Assembly (NCBI GenBank): GCA_002381155.1 | Contig: DFQX01000073.1 | Location: 1-16,562, forward strand | Length of the DNA stretch: 16,562 nucleotides | Reading direction: 5' to 3' | Source of the DNA: Flavobacteriaceae bacterium UBA3478 | Lineage (GTDB): Bacteria; Bacteroidota; Bacteroidia; Flavobacteriales; Flavobacteriaceae | In this document: positions 1-7,382 of the stretch, in pieces | How the letters are laid out: every line of letters begins with the position of its first letter | How positions within the stretch are numbered: position 1 is the first letter of the stretch | Made by a program: the position numbers and the translations under genes | Notes under the pieces: model-generated | The model's input: only the letters and a program-made list of their open reading frames with translations | Told to the model about the DNA's origin: nothing | Database searches by the model: none

Positions 1-847
1 AGCCTCTGCTCCAATTGACGCGTCTTCTATGACCCACATTAATTTCGATTACTGGACTCCAGATGGAACAGTCTTCAAGATTAAGCTTGTAGATTGGGGA
101 GCGGATAAGGGTTATGATGGAGGAGATGATACGGAGCATGAATTAGCGCTTTCTTCGGTAACTCAAGGAGAGTGGGTTTCGGTAAGTATTCCTCTTAGTG
201 ATTTTACTGGAATGACGGGTAAAGAAGCAATTGCCCAGTATATTTTGGTTGCTGAACCTTGGCTAGAAGCTACTTACTACATCGACAACATGTATTTTTC
301 AAATGGAGGCGGTGGTACTGGAAATGATGCTCCTACTGAAGGGCCATCTGCCCCTACTGCTGATGCGGCGAATGTAATTTCTATGTTTAGTGATTCTTAT
401 GATGATGTTGCGGTTGACACGTGGTTAACCAGTTGGTCAAACGATGGTCAAGGAGTTACGGCGGAATTAGAAGACATAGACCTTAACGGCAATATGGTTA
501 AGAAGTATTCTAAGTTTGGTTTTGTAGGAATTGAAACAGCCTCTGCTCCAATTGACGCCTCTTCGATGACGCACTTCAATTTTGATTATTGGACCTCGAA
601 TGCTACAGTTATGAAAATCAAATTAGTAGATTGGGGTGCTGACAAAGCTTATGCTGGTGGAGACGACACAGAGCATGAGATCACACTCTCGACGGTAACT
701 CAAGGAGAGTGGGTTTCTGTTAGTATTCCACTTAGTGATTTTACAGGCATGACAGCTACGGAAGCAATCGCTCAGTATATCTTGGTTGCAGAGCCATGGG
801 TTGCGGCTACGGTATACATTGACAATGTATTCTTCTCGAAAGAGTAA
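1..847 (+). CDS. Repeat-module surface glycan-binding-like protein, C-terminal part
   Basis: The gene is cut by the window's left edge: the reading frame is open from base 2, so the first Met codon (29) is internal. The visible 281 residues hold the end of one module, a Gly/Pro/Thr linker (GGGGTG, then PTEGPSAPT, about nt 305-361) and one complete module (about nt 362-838) starting DAANVISMFSDSY and ending YIDNVFFS. The modules look like all-beta carbohydrate-binding-type domains rich in aromatic and Asp residues (FDYW, VDWGAD, GGDDTEHE). From memory, similar modules occur in surface proteins of flavobacterial laminarin utilisation loci. The neighbouring GH16 gene supports a role in binding beta-glucan outside the cell, but this is inference. 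The protein ends FFSKE, with no type IX secretion C-terminal sorting domain, so anchoring would depend on the unseen N-terminus. It could be a SusE/SusF-like surface glycan-binding protein or a non-catalytic part of a larger enzyme. Confidence 0.75.
   Translation, partial: ASAPIDASSMTHINFDYWTPDGTVFKIKLVDWGADKGYDGGDDTEHELALSSVTQGEWVSVSIPLSDFTGMTGKEAIAQYILVAEPWLEATYYIDNMYFSNGGGGTGNDAPTEGPSAPTADAANVISMFSDSYDDVAVDTWLTSWSNDGQGVTAELEDIDLNGNMVKKYSKFGFVGIETASAPIDASSMTHFNFDYWTSNATVMKIKLVDWGADKAYAGGDDTEHEITLSTVTQGEWVSVSIPLSDFTGMTATEAIAQYILVAEPWVAATVYIDNVFFSKE
2..301 (+). repeat. Direct repeat copy 1 (module C-terminal half)
   Basis: This is 100 residues from ASAPIDASSM to YIDNMYFS, repeated at 539-838 with a period of 537 nt (179 codons). 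By hand count, 83 of 100 residues are identical. Some DNA stretches, such as the one encoding TQGEWVS, are nearly unchanged. The copy is probably longer and extends left of the window. Confidence 0.9.
539..838 (+). repeat. Direct repeat copy 2 (module C-terminal half)
   Basis: Second copy of the repeat at 2-301, in the same frame. The 17 differences are mostly conservative or lie in surface-like positions (for example TPDG/TSNA and GYDG/AYAG), while the core words KLVDWGADK, GGDDTEHE, TQGEWVSVSIPLSDFTGMT and AIAQYILVAEPW are kept. This pattern suggests an in-frame module duplication. Confidence 0.9.
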
Positions 848-871
848 TTTTTATTTAATAGTTTAGCTAAG

Positions 872-900
872 TATGCCCGCTACATGCGGGCATATTTTTA
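872..900 (+). terminator. Rho-independent terminator
   Basis: A perfect 9-bp stem (TATGCCCGC / GCGGGCATA) with a 5-nt loop (TACAT) is followed by TTTTTA. It starts 25 nt after the stop codon of the repeat-module gene and ends 3 nt before the GH16 start codon, so it would end or attenuate transcription between the two. Confidence 0.88.
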
Positions 901-903
901 CTT

Positions 904-1833
904 ATGAAAAACGTATTTTACCTACTGATTATCAGTGCCTTTTTGTCGTGTGAAAAAGGCGGTCCATCCCCTGAGCCTCAGGCTACTTGCTCTGACGGCA
1001 TTTTAAACGGAGATGAGGTAAGTATCGATTGTGGCGGCTCATGTACTGCTTGCGAAGAACCAGGCGGAGAAATCACCTCCTATGACGGATTAACCCTTGT
1101 TTGGAATGACGAGTTTGATTACGAAGGAGCTCCGAGTGCCGAAAAATGGCACCTACAAACTCTTCCGATTTTCGGAGGAGGATGGGCGAATGGAGAACTT
1201 CAACACTATACCAATCGCACCTCTAATGCCTCAGTAAGCGATGGTACGCTAAAAATTAATGCTAAAAAGGAATCTTACACCTTTGAGAATAGCACGAAGG
1301 AATATACTTCAGCTCGTCTTAATTCTAAATTTGATTTCAAGTATGGACGTGTCGATGTTCGAGCGAAACTGCCTTCACAGCAAGGAGCTTGGCCCGCAAT
1401 CTGGACTTTGGGTTCAGACATTAATGAGCGTGGAGGAGTTTTTCAGGCAGAAAAGGGCGAAACAAGCTGGCCTAATTGTGGCGAAATTGATATTATGGAG
1501 AAGCGAGGATGGCAAAACGACAGAGTTCTTGGAACCTTTCACTGGAAGGATGACGAATCTGGCAATCCTGCATCGTATGGTTTAGACAAATCATTGAGTG
1601 GAATAGGATCTAAATATCATTTATATTCTTTAGTTTGGAATGCCGCTGTTCTACAAATCTATGTAGATGATCAGTTGGTAGTTCAATCAACCAATTCTGA
1701 GACAGAATTTAAAAAACCCCACTACCTGTTATTAAATGTTGCCATGGGGGGAACTCTAGGTGGAGAGGTGCCTTCGAGTTTTTCTCAAGCCACCATGGAG
1801 ATTGATTATGTAAGGGTATACCAAGCGCAATAG
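904..1833 (+). CDS. GH16 beta-glucanase (laminarinase-type) lipoprotein
   Basis: Predicted endo-beta-1,3(4)-glucanase that cuts laminarin-like beta-glucan with retention of configuration. The N-terminus is a lipoprotein signal (MKNVFYLLIISAFLSC) with a lipobox ending at Cys16, so the mature protein should be membrane-anchored, probably at the outer membrane. Residues 29-50 form a Cys-rich linker with five Cys (TCSDG...DCGGSCTAC). The catalytic domain spans about 60-308. Its GH16 active-site motif is EIDIME, with Glu194 the expected nucleophile, Asp196 the helper and Glu199 the acid/base, in the ExDxxE beta-bulge form. Other family words are ANGELQHYTNR (95-105), GAWPAIWTLG (161-170) and the final MEIDYVRVYQ. 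The length of 309 residues is normal for a single-domain enzyme. The start is fixed by the signal peptide, although a terminator sits directly upstream. Substrate choice (laminarin rather than mixed-linkage glucan) is inferred. Confidence 0.93.
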   Translation: MKNVFYLLIISAFLSCEKGGPSPEPQATCSDGILNGDEVSIDCGGSCTACEEPGGEITSYDGLTLVWNDEFDYEGAPSAEKWHLQTLPIFGGGWANGELQHYTNRTSNASVSDGTLKINAKKESYTFENSTKEYTSARLNSKFDFKYGRVDVRAKLPSQQGAWPAIWTLGSDINERGGVFQAEKGETSWPNCGEIDIMEKRGWQNDRVLGTFHWKDDESGNPASYGLDKSLSGIGSKYHLYSLVWNAAVLQIYVDDQLVVQSTNSETEFKKPHYLLLNVAMGGTLGGEVPSSFSQATMEIDYVRVYQAQ

Positions 1834-1836
1834 TTA

Positions 1837-1867
1837 TTTGAAAGCTGACGAATCGGGCGTACATTTA
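1837..1867 (+). promoter_or_regulatory. Putative Bacteroidota promoter for pepP, near-leaderless
   Basis: TTTG at 1837-1840 is followed after exactly 19 nt by TACATTTA at 1860-1867, one base off the Bacteroidota -7 consensus TAnnTTTG. Only 5 nt separate the -7 element from the pepP ATG, so the transcript would start at or just before the start codon. Confidence 0.5.
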
Positions 1868-1872
1868 CTTCT

Positions 1873-3159
1873 ATGAAGTATTTACCGATCCCAAACCGAC
1901 TTTATAAAAAGAACCGCAAGAAGTTCATGGCTCAGATGAAGCCTGAAAGTCTTGCGGTTTTTAATTCTAATGATGTGTATCCGATAGGGGCTGACAGCAC
2001 AATGCCTTTCGAGCAGCATCGAGATATTTTTTACCTCTCTGGCGTAGATCAGGAGGAGAGTATTTTACTTCTTTTTCCTGATGCCATGAACCCGGCGCAT
2101 AGAGAAATTCTGTTTGTGCGCGAAACCAATGAACATATAGCCGTTTGGGAAGGAGCTAAGCTAACCAAAGAACAGGCTACTGAGGTTTCGGGTATTGCTA
2201 CCGTTTATTGGACCCATCAATTTGAACAGGTGCTATTTGATTTGATGAGCGAGGCATCTACGATTTATTTGAATACGAACGAACACTATCGCCAAGCGGT
2301 GGAAACTCAAACAAGAGAAGATCGATTCATTGAGCGGGTTAAATCGAAGTATCCAGCACACCAAACAGCCAAGAGTTTTCCGATCTTAAATGAAATACGA
2401 GGAGTTAAAGAACAAGAAGAGATTCAGTTGATTCATCAAGCGTGTGCCATCACTGAAAAGGGGTTTCGTCGAATACTCAAATTTGTTGAGCCTGAGGTGT
2501 GGGAGTATGAAATTGAGGCTGAATTCCTTCACGAATTTGTTCGCAATCGATCTAAAGGGTTTGCCTACACTCCAATTATTGCTTCGGGGGCCTCTGCTAA
2601 CGTATTGCACTACATAGAAAATAATAAGCAGTGTAAGGCGGGTGATTTGCTCTTGATGGATGTTGCTGCCGAATACGCTAATTATTCGAGCGATATGACA
2701 CGTACGATTCCGGTCAGTGGTCGTTTTACCGATCGTCAAAAGGCTGTTTATAATGCAGTTTTGCGTGTTAAAAACGAAGCAACCGCTCTATTGGTCCCCG
2801 GCGTGCTATGGGCAGAATACCACAAAGAGGTGGGTAAAATGATGAGTTCAGAGCTTGCTGGCTTAAAGCTATTAGATCAAAAGGAGGTGGTTGACAATCC
2901 GCTCGCTTACAAGAAATATTTCATGCATGGCACGAGCCACCATTTAGGGTTAAACACCCACGACTATGGAGAACTGAAAACTCCTATGAAGCCAGGAATG
3001 GTATTTACCGTTGAGCCCGGAATCTATATTCCCGAAGAGGGTTTTGGTGTTCGATTAGAAGATAATGTAGTCGTTCAGCCTAGCGGATCTCCGTTGAATC
3101 TAATGCAATCTATTCCTATTGAAGCTGATCATATCGAGACACTAATGAACGAACGCTAA
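1873..3159 (+). CDS. pepP: Xaa-Pro aminopeptidase (aminopeptidase P, family M24B)
   Basis: Cytosolic metallopeptidase that removes the N-terminal residue from peptides with proline in second position. An AMP_N-type N-terminal domain (about 1-170; words MPFEQHRDIFYLSGVDQEES and LLFPD) is followed by the creatinase-like 'pita-bread' catalytic domain (about 175-425). The five expected dimetal ligands can be placed: Asp263 (LMDVAAEY), Asp274 (SSDMTRTIPV), His356 (HGTSHHLG), Glu381 (FTVEPGIYI) and Glu396 (VRLEDNVVV). The 428 residues fit the family, and the start MKYLPIPNRLYKKNRKKF matches the usual N-terminus of Bacteroidota homologues as I recall them. It has its own promoter and no signal peptide. 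Its last 44 nt overlap the 3' end of the convergent brnQ gene, so its C-terminal codons are coding on both strands. Confidence 0.95.
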   Translation: MKYLPIPNRLYKKNRKKFMAQMKPESLAVFNSNDVYPIGADSTMPFEQHRDIFYLSGVDQEESILLLFPDAMNPAHREILFVRETNEHIAVWEGAKLTKEQATEVSGIATVYWTHQFEQVLFDLMSEASTIYLNTNEHYRQAVETQTREDRFIERVKSKYPAHQTAKSFPILNEIRGVKEQEEIQLIHQACAITEKGFRRILKFVEPEVWEYEIEAEFLHEFVRNRSKGFAYTPIIASGASANVLHYIENNKQCKAGDLLLMDVAAEYANYSSDMTRTIPVSGRFTDRQKAVYNAVLRVKNEATALLVPGVLWAEYHKEVGKMMSSELAGLKLLDQKEVVDNPLAYKKYFMHGTSHHLGLNTHDYGELKTPMKPGMVFTVEPGIYIPEEGFGVRLEDNVVVQPSGSPLNLMQSIPIEADHIETLMNER

Positions 3160-4405
3160 TTGATATAAGAGCGCTCAATAGCGAAGGAATAAACCAGCCC
3201 AGCTGAAATATACCGAAAGGTATAATTTCTAAAAAACTCCTTAAATATACTGATTCGATGTAGCCTAGAATCGCGTCTGGAATAGAAAACAAAAAGGTAG
3301 TTGTCGCTACTATTTGCAATACGTATCCTCCTGTTAGTTGTTTAGGTAATAAGTGCAGTAAGATTAGAACAATGGTTAGTGGGTAGATGAGTAGCAACAC
3401 AGGATAGGCGACACGAATAATTTCATCTACTCCTAATGTGGCTAACAGCACCCCAGCAATGCAAGCAATTGCGATGGTTATGACATAGGCTTTCCTTGAA
3501 GGAGCAATTTGTTCGTTAACAAAGTCTGCAGCTCCAGTAACGATTCCCACAGCAGTGGTAAAGCAGGCAAGCGCCACGGTAACCCCAAGTATTTGCGTAC
3601 CGGCACCTTCGAACAAAAAGCTGCTGAGGTAGATCAATAGCTCAGAGCGATTGTATTCGTGAGCGCCTGAAGATGCTAGACTAGCTCCTGAGAATATGAG
3701 GCCTAAATAAATACTCATAAGCGCGAAGGCCGCCCAAAATCCGCCACGTTTTAATACGCTAGATTGTTGTTTTAGACTTAGATAGTTAAACTGGTTTTTC
3801 ACTGACAGCACCAGAACTGCACCTACCACAACCGCGGCGATAGCATCGAAGGTTTGGTACCCCTCTATCATTCCTGAACTAATGAGTGAGCCAAAGGACT
3901 TCGCGTTTGGATTGGGTGCTACGCTACGGCCGAAGGATTGTACAATCAAAAGCACCATCAGGGCTACGAGTAGCGGGGTGATATAGTTACCGATAATAGA
4001 TAAAACTCGCCCTCTATAAAGTGCGAAAAAGGGGATGCCTCCAAAAAAGATTAGCGCGCTTAGTAGCGGGGAAAGGTCTGTAAATGGAGCGACCCCCAAT
4101 TCATAAGTCACAGCCGCAGTTCGAGGTACGACTATGAGTAAACAGATCATAAATATTACACTAGTATAGAGAAGCGCGAATTTCTTTAAAATGGGCTGTG
4201 CTAACTCATAAAGTCCACCTTGTATTTTAGAGTGGGCTAAGATGCCTAGATAAGGGATAAGTATCGCAGTAATACAGAATCCTGCAGCTACAATTGGCCA
4301 TTGATCAAAAGCGTTGAACCCTAAAAAAGGAGGTAGAATAAGGTTGCCGGCACCGAAAAAAAGCGAAAAAAACGCTAGTGCTACTAGGCGGATTTCTTTA
4401 CTCAT
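3116..4405 (-). CDS. brnQ: Branched-chain amino acid carrier (LIVCS family)
   Basis: Inner-membrane cation-coupled importer of leucine, isoleucine and valine. The 429 residues are almost wholly hydrophobic, with about twelve predicted membrane helices. Family signatures are FFGAGNLILPPFLG near the N-terminus (first helix), GYQTFDAIAAVVVGAVLV in the middle, GGFWAAFALMSIYLGL, and TTAVGIVTGAADFVNE. The start lies 1 nt after the thiL stop codon, so the two are almost certainly co-transcribed and translationally linked, with brnQ second. The 3' end runs 44 nt into pepP on the other strand, and I see no hairpin terminator there. The family assignment is firm; the preferred substrate and coupling ion (usually sodium) come from family knowledge. 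Confidence 0.92.
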   Translation of the reverse strand: MSKEIRLVALAFFSLFFGAGNLILPPFLGFNAFDQWPIVAAGFCITAILIPYLGILAHSKIQGGLYELAQPILKKFALLYTSVIFMICLLIVVPRTAAVTYELGVAPFTDLSPLLSALIFFGGIPFFALYRGRVLSIIGNYITPLLVALMVLLIVQSFGRSVAPNPNAKSFGSLISSGMIEGYQTFDAIAAVVVGAVLVLSVKNQFNYLSLKQQSSVLKRGGFWAAFALMSIYLGLIFSGASLASSGAHEYNRSELLIYLSSFLFEGAGTQILGVTVALACFTTAVGIVTGAADFVNEQIAPSRKAYVITIAIACIAGVLLATLGVDEIIRVAYPVLLLIYPLTIVLILLHLLPKQLTGGYVLQIVATTTFLFSIPDAILGYIESVYLRSFLEIIPFGIFQLGWFIPSLLSALISISVRSLVSRYDQLQ

Positions 4406-4406
4406 C

Positions 4407-5447
4407 TTAGAAGGCTGTCCAGCCTTGAGCTTTAAGTTCGATTGCCTCCCCTGATCGAGTTATTAGGTATTCTCCGTCAGTGGCGGCGCTCATATGGCCG
4501 ATGACCGTAAGATTTGGGTTTCCTTTGATTTTGTCGTAATCGCCTTGCGAGATGGTAAAGAGCAGTTCGTAGTCTTCTCCGCCACTAAGAGCAACCGTTG
4601 TTGAGTCTAAAGAGAACTCTTCGCAGGTACTAATCATTGCAGGGTCAAGTGGAATTTTGTCTTCGAATAGACGGCATCCAACGTTAGATTGTTTGCATAG
4701 GTGTTTGATTTCTGAAGCAAGCCCATCGCTGATATCGATCATCGAAGTTGGCTTAACCTCTAGGGCTGCTAATAATTCTCGAATATCTTTTCTAGCCTCT
4801 GGCTTAAGCTGTCTTTCAATGAGATAGGTATATTGATCTAAATCGGGCTGGTGTTGTGGGTTGGCCTCAAACACCTGACGTTCTCTTTCAAGAATTTGAA
4901 ATCCTAAAAATGCTGCTCCTAAATCGCCAGAAACGACTAGTAAATCTCCCTCTTTGGCGCCATCTCGGTAAACCAAAGTCTTCTTTTCAGCCACCCCAAT
5001 TGCAGTCACGCTAATCGTCATTCCTTTCGTAGAAGCTACGGTATCACCCCCAACTAAGTCAACGTTATAGGTTTTACATGCAAGAGCAACCCCGGCGTAA
5101 AATTCTTCAAGTGCTTCGACAGAAAATCGATTAGACACAGAAATCGATACCGTTATATGGGTGGGTGTCGCATTCATTGCGCAGATATCAGACAGGTTGA
5201 CAATTACCGACTTGTAGCCCAAGTGTTTCATGGGCATATAACCCAAATGAAAGTGAATTCCTTCGACGAGCATATCGGTACTGATTACCGTTTGGTTTTT
5301 GCCAAAGTTGATTACCGCTGCATCGTCGCCAATTCCTTTTTCGGTGCTTTTAAGCTGTGCAGGTATCGCTTTGGTTAGATGGTCGATAAGGCCGAATTCA
5401 CCTAGGTTTTCGATCGAATTAAGGGAAGGATTCTTTTCTTCTAACAT
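4407..5447 (-). CDS. thiL: Thiamine-monophosphate kinase
   Basis: Cytosolic ATP-dependent enzyme that phosphorylates thiamine monophosphate to thiamine diphosphate, the last step in making the cofactor. It belongs to the PurM/AIR-synthase-like fold. Visible motifs are GIGDDAAV (38-45), STDMLVEGIHF (56-66, metal/nucleotide binding), VNLSDICAMNA (83-93), DLVGGDT (130-136), MIDISDGLASE (236-246) and LSGGEDYELLF (287-297). The 346 residues are typical. It is the first gene of a two-gene operon with brnQ, from a promoter that faces away from the SUF operon. I see no TPP-riboswitch-like structure in the short leader, so thiamine control is not evident. The pairing with an amino acid carrier has no obvious pathway logic. 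Confidence 0.95.
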   Translation of the reverse strand: MLEEKNPSLNSIENLGEFGLIDHLTKAIPAQLKSTEKGIGDDAAVINFGKNQTVISTDMLVEGIHFHLGYMPMKHLGYKSVIVNLSDICAMNATPTHITVSISVSNRFSVEALEEFYAGVALACKTYNVDLVGGDTVASTKGMTISVTAIGVAEKKTLVYRDGAKEGDLLVVSGDLGAAFLGFQILERERQVFEANPQHQPDLDQYTYLIERQLKPEARKDIRELLAALEVKPTSMIDISDGLASEIKHLCKQSNVGCRLFEDKIPLDPAMISTCEEFSLDSTTVALSGGEDYELLFTISQGDYDKIKGNPNLTVIGHMSAATDGEYLITRSGEAIELKAQGWTAF

Positions 5448-5467
5448 TTGATCTGTGGTTATGCGGC

Positions 5468-5475
5468 CAAAGGTA
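5468..5475 (-). promoter_or_regulatory. Putative -7 element for thiL-brnQ
   Basis: Reading the minus strand gives TACCTTTG, an exact match to TAnnTTTG, 20 nt before the thiL ATG. No TTG box was found at 17-23 nt upstream. The spacing to the start codon is nearly the same as for the divergent SUF promoter (19 nt). Confidence 0.45.
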
Positions 5476-5530
5476 CTGCTATTACTATAGATTCTGTCTA
5501 TGCCACTTAATAGAATATCAGTGCACTACT

Positions 5531-5561
5531 TATGATAAAAATGCGCTAAGCCGTATCTTTG
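5531..5561 (+). promoter_or_regulatory. Putative promoter of the SUF operon
   Basis: TATCTTTG at 5554-5561 is an exact match to the Bacteroidota -7 consensus TAnnTTTG. TATG at 5531-5534, 19 nt upstream, is a three-of-four match to the TTTG -33 box. The element ends 19 nt before the sufA ATG, giving a leader of roughly a dozen nucleotides. I see no clear operator-like palindrome beside it. Confidence 0.55.
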
Positions 5562-5580
5562 CAATCAAATATCCCAACTT

Positions 5581-5910
5581 ATGATAAAAGTAGCAGAATC
5601 TGCACGTGAAAAGGTCCGCTCGTTAATGCGCGAGGAGGGTTTTGATGCGGACACCGATTTTGTGAGAGTAGGGGTCAAAAGTGGTGGCTGTAGTGGCCTC
5701 ACGTATGAACTCAAGTTTGACAAAGCAATCGGTGAAACCGATAAAGTATTTGAAGACAACCAGGTAAGAGTGGCTGTTGACAAACGAAGTTTTTTATATC
5801 TCGTGGGAACCACCTTGGAGTATTCAGGGGGCTTAAACGGGAAAGGGTTTGTGTTTAACAATCCAAATGCGCAGCGTACTTGCGGATGCGGAGAAAGTTT
5901 TTCACTCTAA
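5581..5910 (+). CDS. sufA: A-type iron-sulfur carrier (SufA/IscA/ErpA-like)
   Basis: Small carrier that takes Fe-S clusters from the SufBCD scaffold to target enzymes. The 109-residue HesB/IscA-like protein has the three conserved cysteines: Cys37 in VKSGGCSGLTY, and Cys101 and Cys103 in the C-terminal CGCG motif. First gene of the SUF operon, directly behind its promoter; sufB follows after 15 nt. Sequence alone does not separate SufA, IscA and ErpA subtypes, so the symbol is by operon context. The start MIKVAESAREKV is the usual one for the family. Confidence 0.93.
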   Translation: MIKVAESAREKVRSLMREEGFDADTDFVRVGVKSGGCSGLTYELKFDKAIGETDKVFEDNQVRVAVDKRSFLYLVGTTLEYSGGLNGKGFVFNNPNAQRTCGCGESFSL

Positions 5911-5925
5911 CCAAAAAGAGAAGCT

Positions 5926-7371
5926 ATGGCATATACTGAAGAAGAATTAAAGAAGGAGTTAGAGACCAAAGAATACGAATACGGGTTTTATACCGACATC
6001 GAATCTGACACCCTTCCGAAAGGATTAAACGAAGATATCGTTCGAGCGATATCGAAGAAGAAAGAAGAACCTGAGTGGATGACCGCTTGGAGGCTTGAGG
6101 CGTTCGCCCAATGGAAAAAGATGGAGGAGCCAGAGTGGGCTAATGTTCACTATGAGAAACCCAACTTTCAAGATATTTCATATTACTCGGCTCCAAACAA
6201 GAAGCCAAAGTATAACAGTCTCGACGAGGTAGACCCCGAACTTTTAGACACGTTTAAAAAACTAGGGATTTCGATTGACGAGCAGAAAAAATTGACTGGA
6301 GTGGCCGTTGATATCGTAATGGACTCTGTTTCGGTCGCAACCACTTTTAAAAAGACCCTTGCAGAGAAAGGAATCATCTTCTGTTCTATTTCAGAAGCCA
6401 TTCAGGAACACCCAGAGCTCGTTAAAAAATATATCGGTAGCGTTGTTCCCGCAAAGGACAATTTCTATGCAGCGCTTAACTCGGCTGTTTTCTCTGATGG
6501 TAGTTTCTGTTACATCCCTAAGGGAATTAAATGCCCTATGGAGCTTTCTACCTATTTCAGAATCAACCAGGCAGGAACGGGTCAGTTCGAGAGAACGCTT
6601 GTAATTGCCGATCAGGGTAGTTATGTTAGTTACCTTGAAGGTTGTACTGCTCCATCAAGAGATGAAAATCAGCTTCATGCTGCCGTGGTAGAATTAATAG
6701 CGCTCGATGACGCAGAGATCAAGTACTCTACGGTTCAAAACTGGTTCCCTGGAGACAAAGAGGGGAAAGGCGGGGTATTCAACTTTGTGACTAAGCGCGG
6801 TCTATGTGAGCGTAATGCGAAAATCTCATGGACACAAGTTGAGACAGGTTCTGCGGTTACTTGGAAGTATCCGTCTTGTATTTTAAAAGGAGATCATTCG
6901 GTTGGAGAATTTTATTCGATAGCCGTAACCAATAACTTTCAACAGGCAGATACCGGAACCAAAATGGTCCACCTAGGTAAGAATACCAAGAGCACGATCA
7001 TTTCTAAAGGTATTTCTGCGGGTAAATCTCAGAACAGTTATCGCGGTTTAGTTCAAATTGGCTCTCGAGCAGAAAATGCTAGAAACTTCTCGCAGTGTGA
7101 CTCGCTGCTTATGGGTAATGAGTGTGGTGCACACACTTTTCCTTATATCGAGGCAAAAAACAAATCAGCTCAAATTGAGCATGAGGCTACTACAAGTAAA
7201 ATTGGAGAAGATCAAATTTTCTATTGCAACCAACGAGGAATTGATACAGAAAAGGCAATCGCCTTAATCGTCAATGGGTTTAGCAAGGAGGTACTGAACA
7301 AGCTGCCGATGGAGTTCGCTGTAGAAGCACAAAAACTATTAGAAATCAGCCTAGAAGGCTCAGTAGGATAA
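5926..7371 (+). CDS. sufB: Fe-S scaffold subunit SufB
   Basis: Core scaffold of the cytosolic SufBC2D complex, on which the nascent Fe-S cluster is built. The 481 residues fit the family. With an offset of 14 from E. coli SufB numbering, Cys240 (YLEGCTAPSRDENQLHAAVVE) aligns with the sulfur-accepting Cys254, Cys391 (SQCDSLLMGNECGAHTFP) with Cys405, and EHE 418-420 with Glu432-His433-Glu434, so the residues reported to matter for assembly are present. The C-terminus ends ISLEGSVG as is typical. The N-terminal segment (1-110) is highly charged and shows the usual EPEWMTAWRLEAF word. sufC follows after 11 nt. Confidence 0.98.
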   Translation: MAYTEEELKKELETKEYEYGFYTDIESDTLPKGLNEDIVRAISKKKEEPEWMTAWRLEAFAQWKKMEEPEWANVHYEKPNFQDISYYSAPNKKPKYNSLDEVDPELLDTFKKLGISIDEQKKLTGVAVDIVMDSVSVATTFKKTLAEKGIIFCSISEAIQEHPELVKKYIGSVVPAKDNFYAALNSAVFSDGSFCYIPKGIKCPMELSTYFRINQAGTGQFERTLVIADQGSYVSYLEGCTAPSRDENQLHAAVVELIALDDAEIKYSTVQNWFPGDKEGKGGVFNFVTKRGLCERNAKISWTQVETGSAVTWKYPSCILKGDHSVGEFYSIAVTNNFQQADTGTKMVHLGKNTKSTIISKGISAGKSQNSYRGLVQIGSRAENARNFSQCDSLLMGNECGAHTFPYIEAKNKSAQIEHEATTSKIGEDQIFYCNQRGIDTEKAIALIVNGFSKEVLNKLPMEFAVEAQKLLEISLEGSVG

Positions 7372-7382
7372 TCAAGAAGACT

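Noticed and set aside
29..31. ATG at 29 as the start of the first gene
   Set aside because: The frame is open from base 2 and the residues before this Met (ASAPIDASS) match the second repeat copy, so the gene begins left of the window.
800..844. Type IX secretion C-terminal sorting domain on the repeat-module protein
   Set aside because: The protein ends a few residues after the last module (FFSKE), leaving no room for the usual 70-90 residue domain.
2386..2739. 117-codon open frame on the minus strand inside pepP
   Set aside because: It lies opposite the catalytic domain of pepP and shows no family features.
5448..5580. TPP riboswitch or small RNA before thiL
   Set aside because: No THI-box-like words or stable multi-stem fold were seen, and the predicted leader is under 20 nt.
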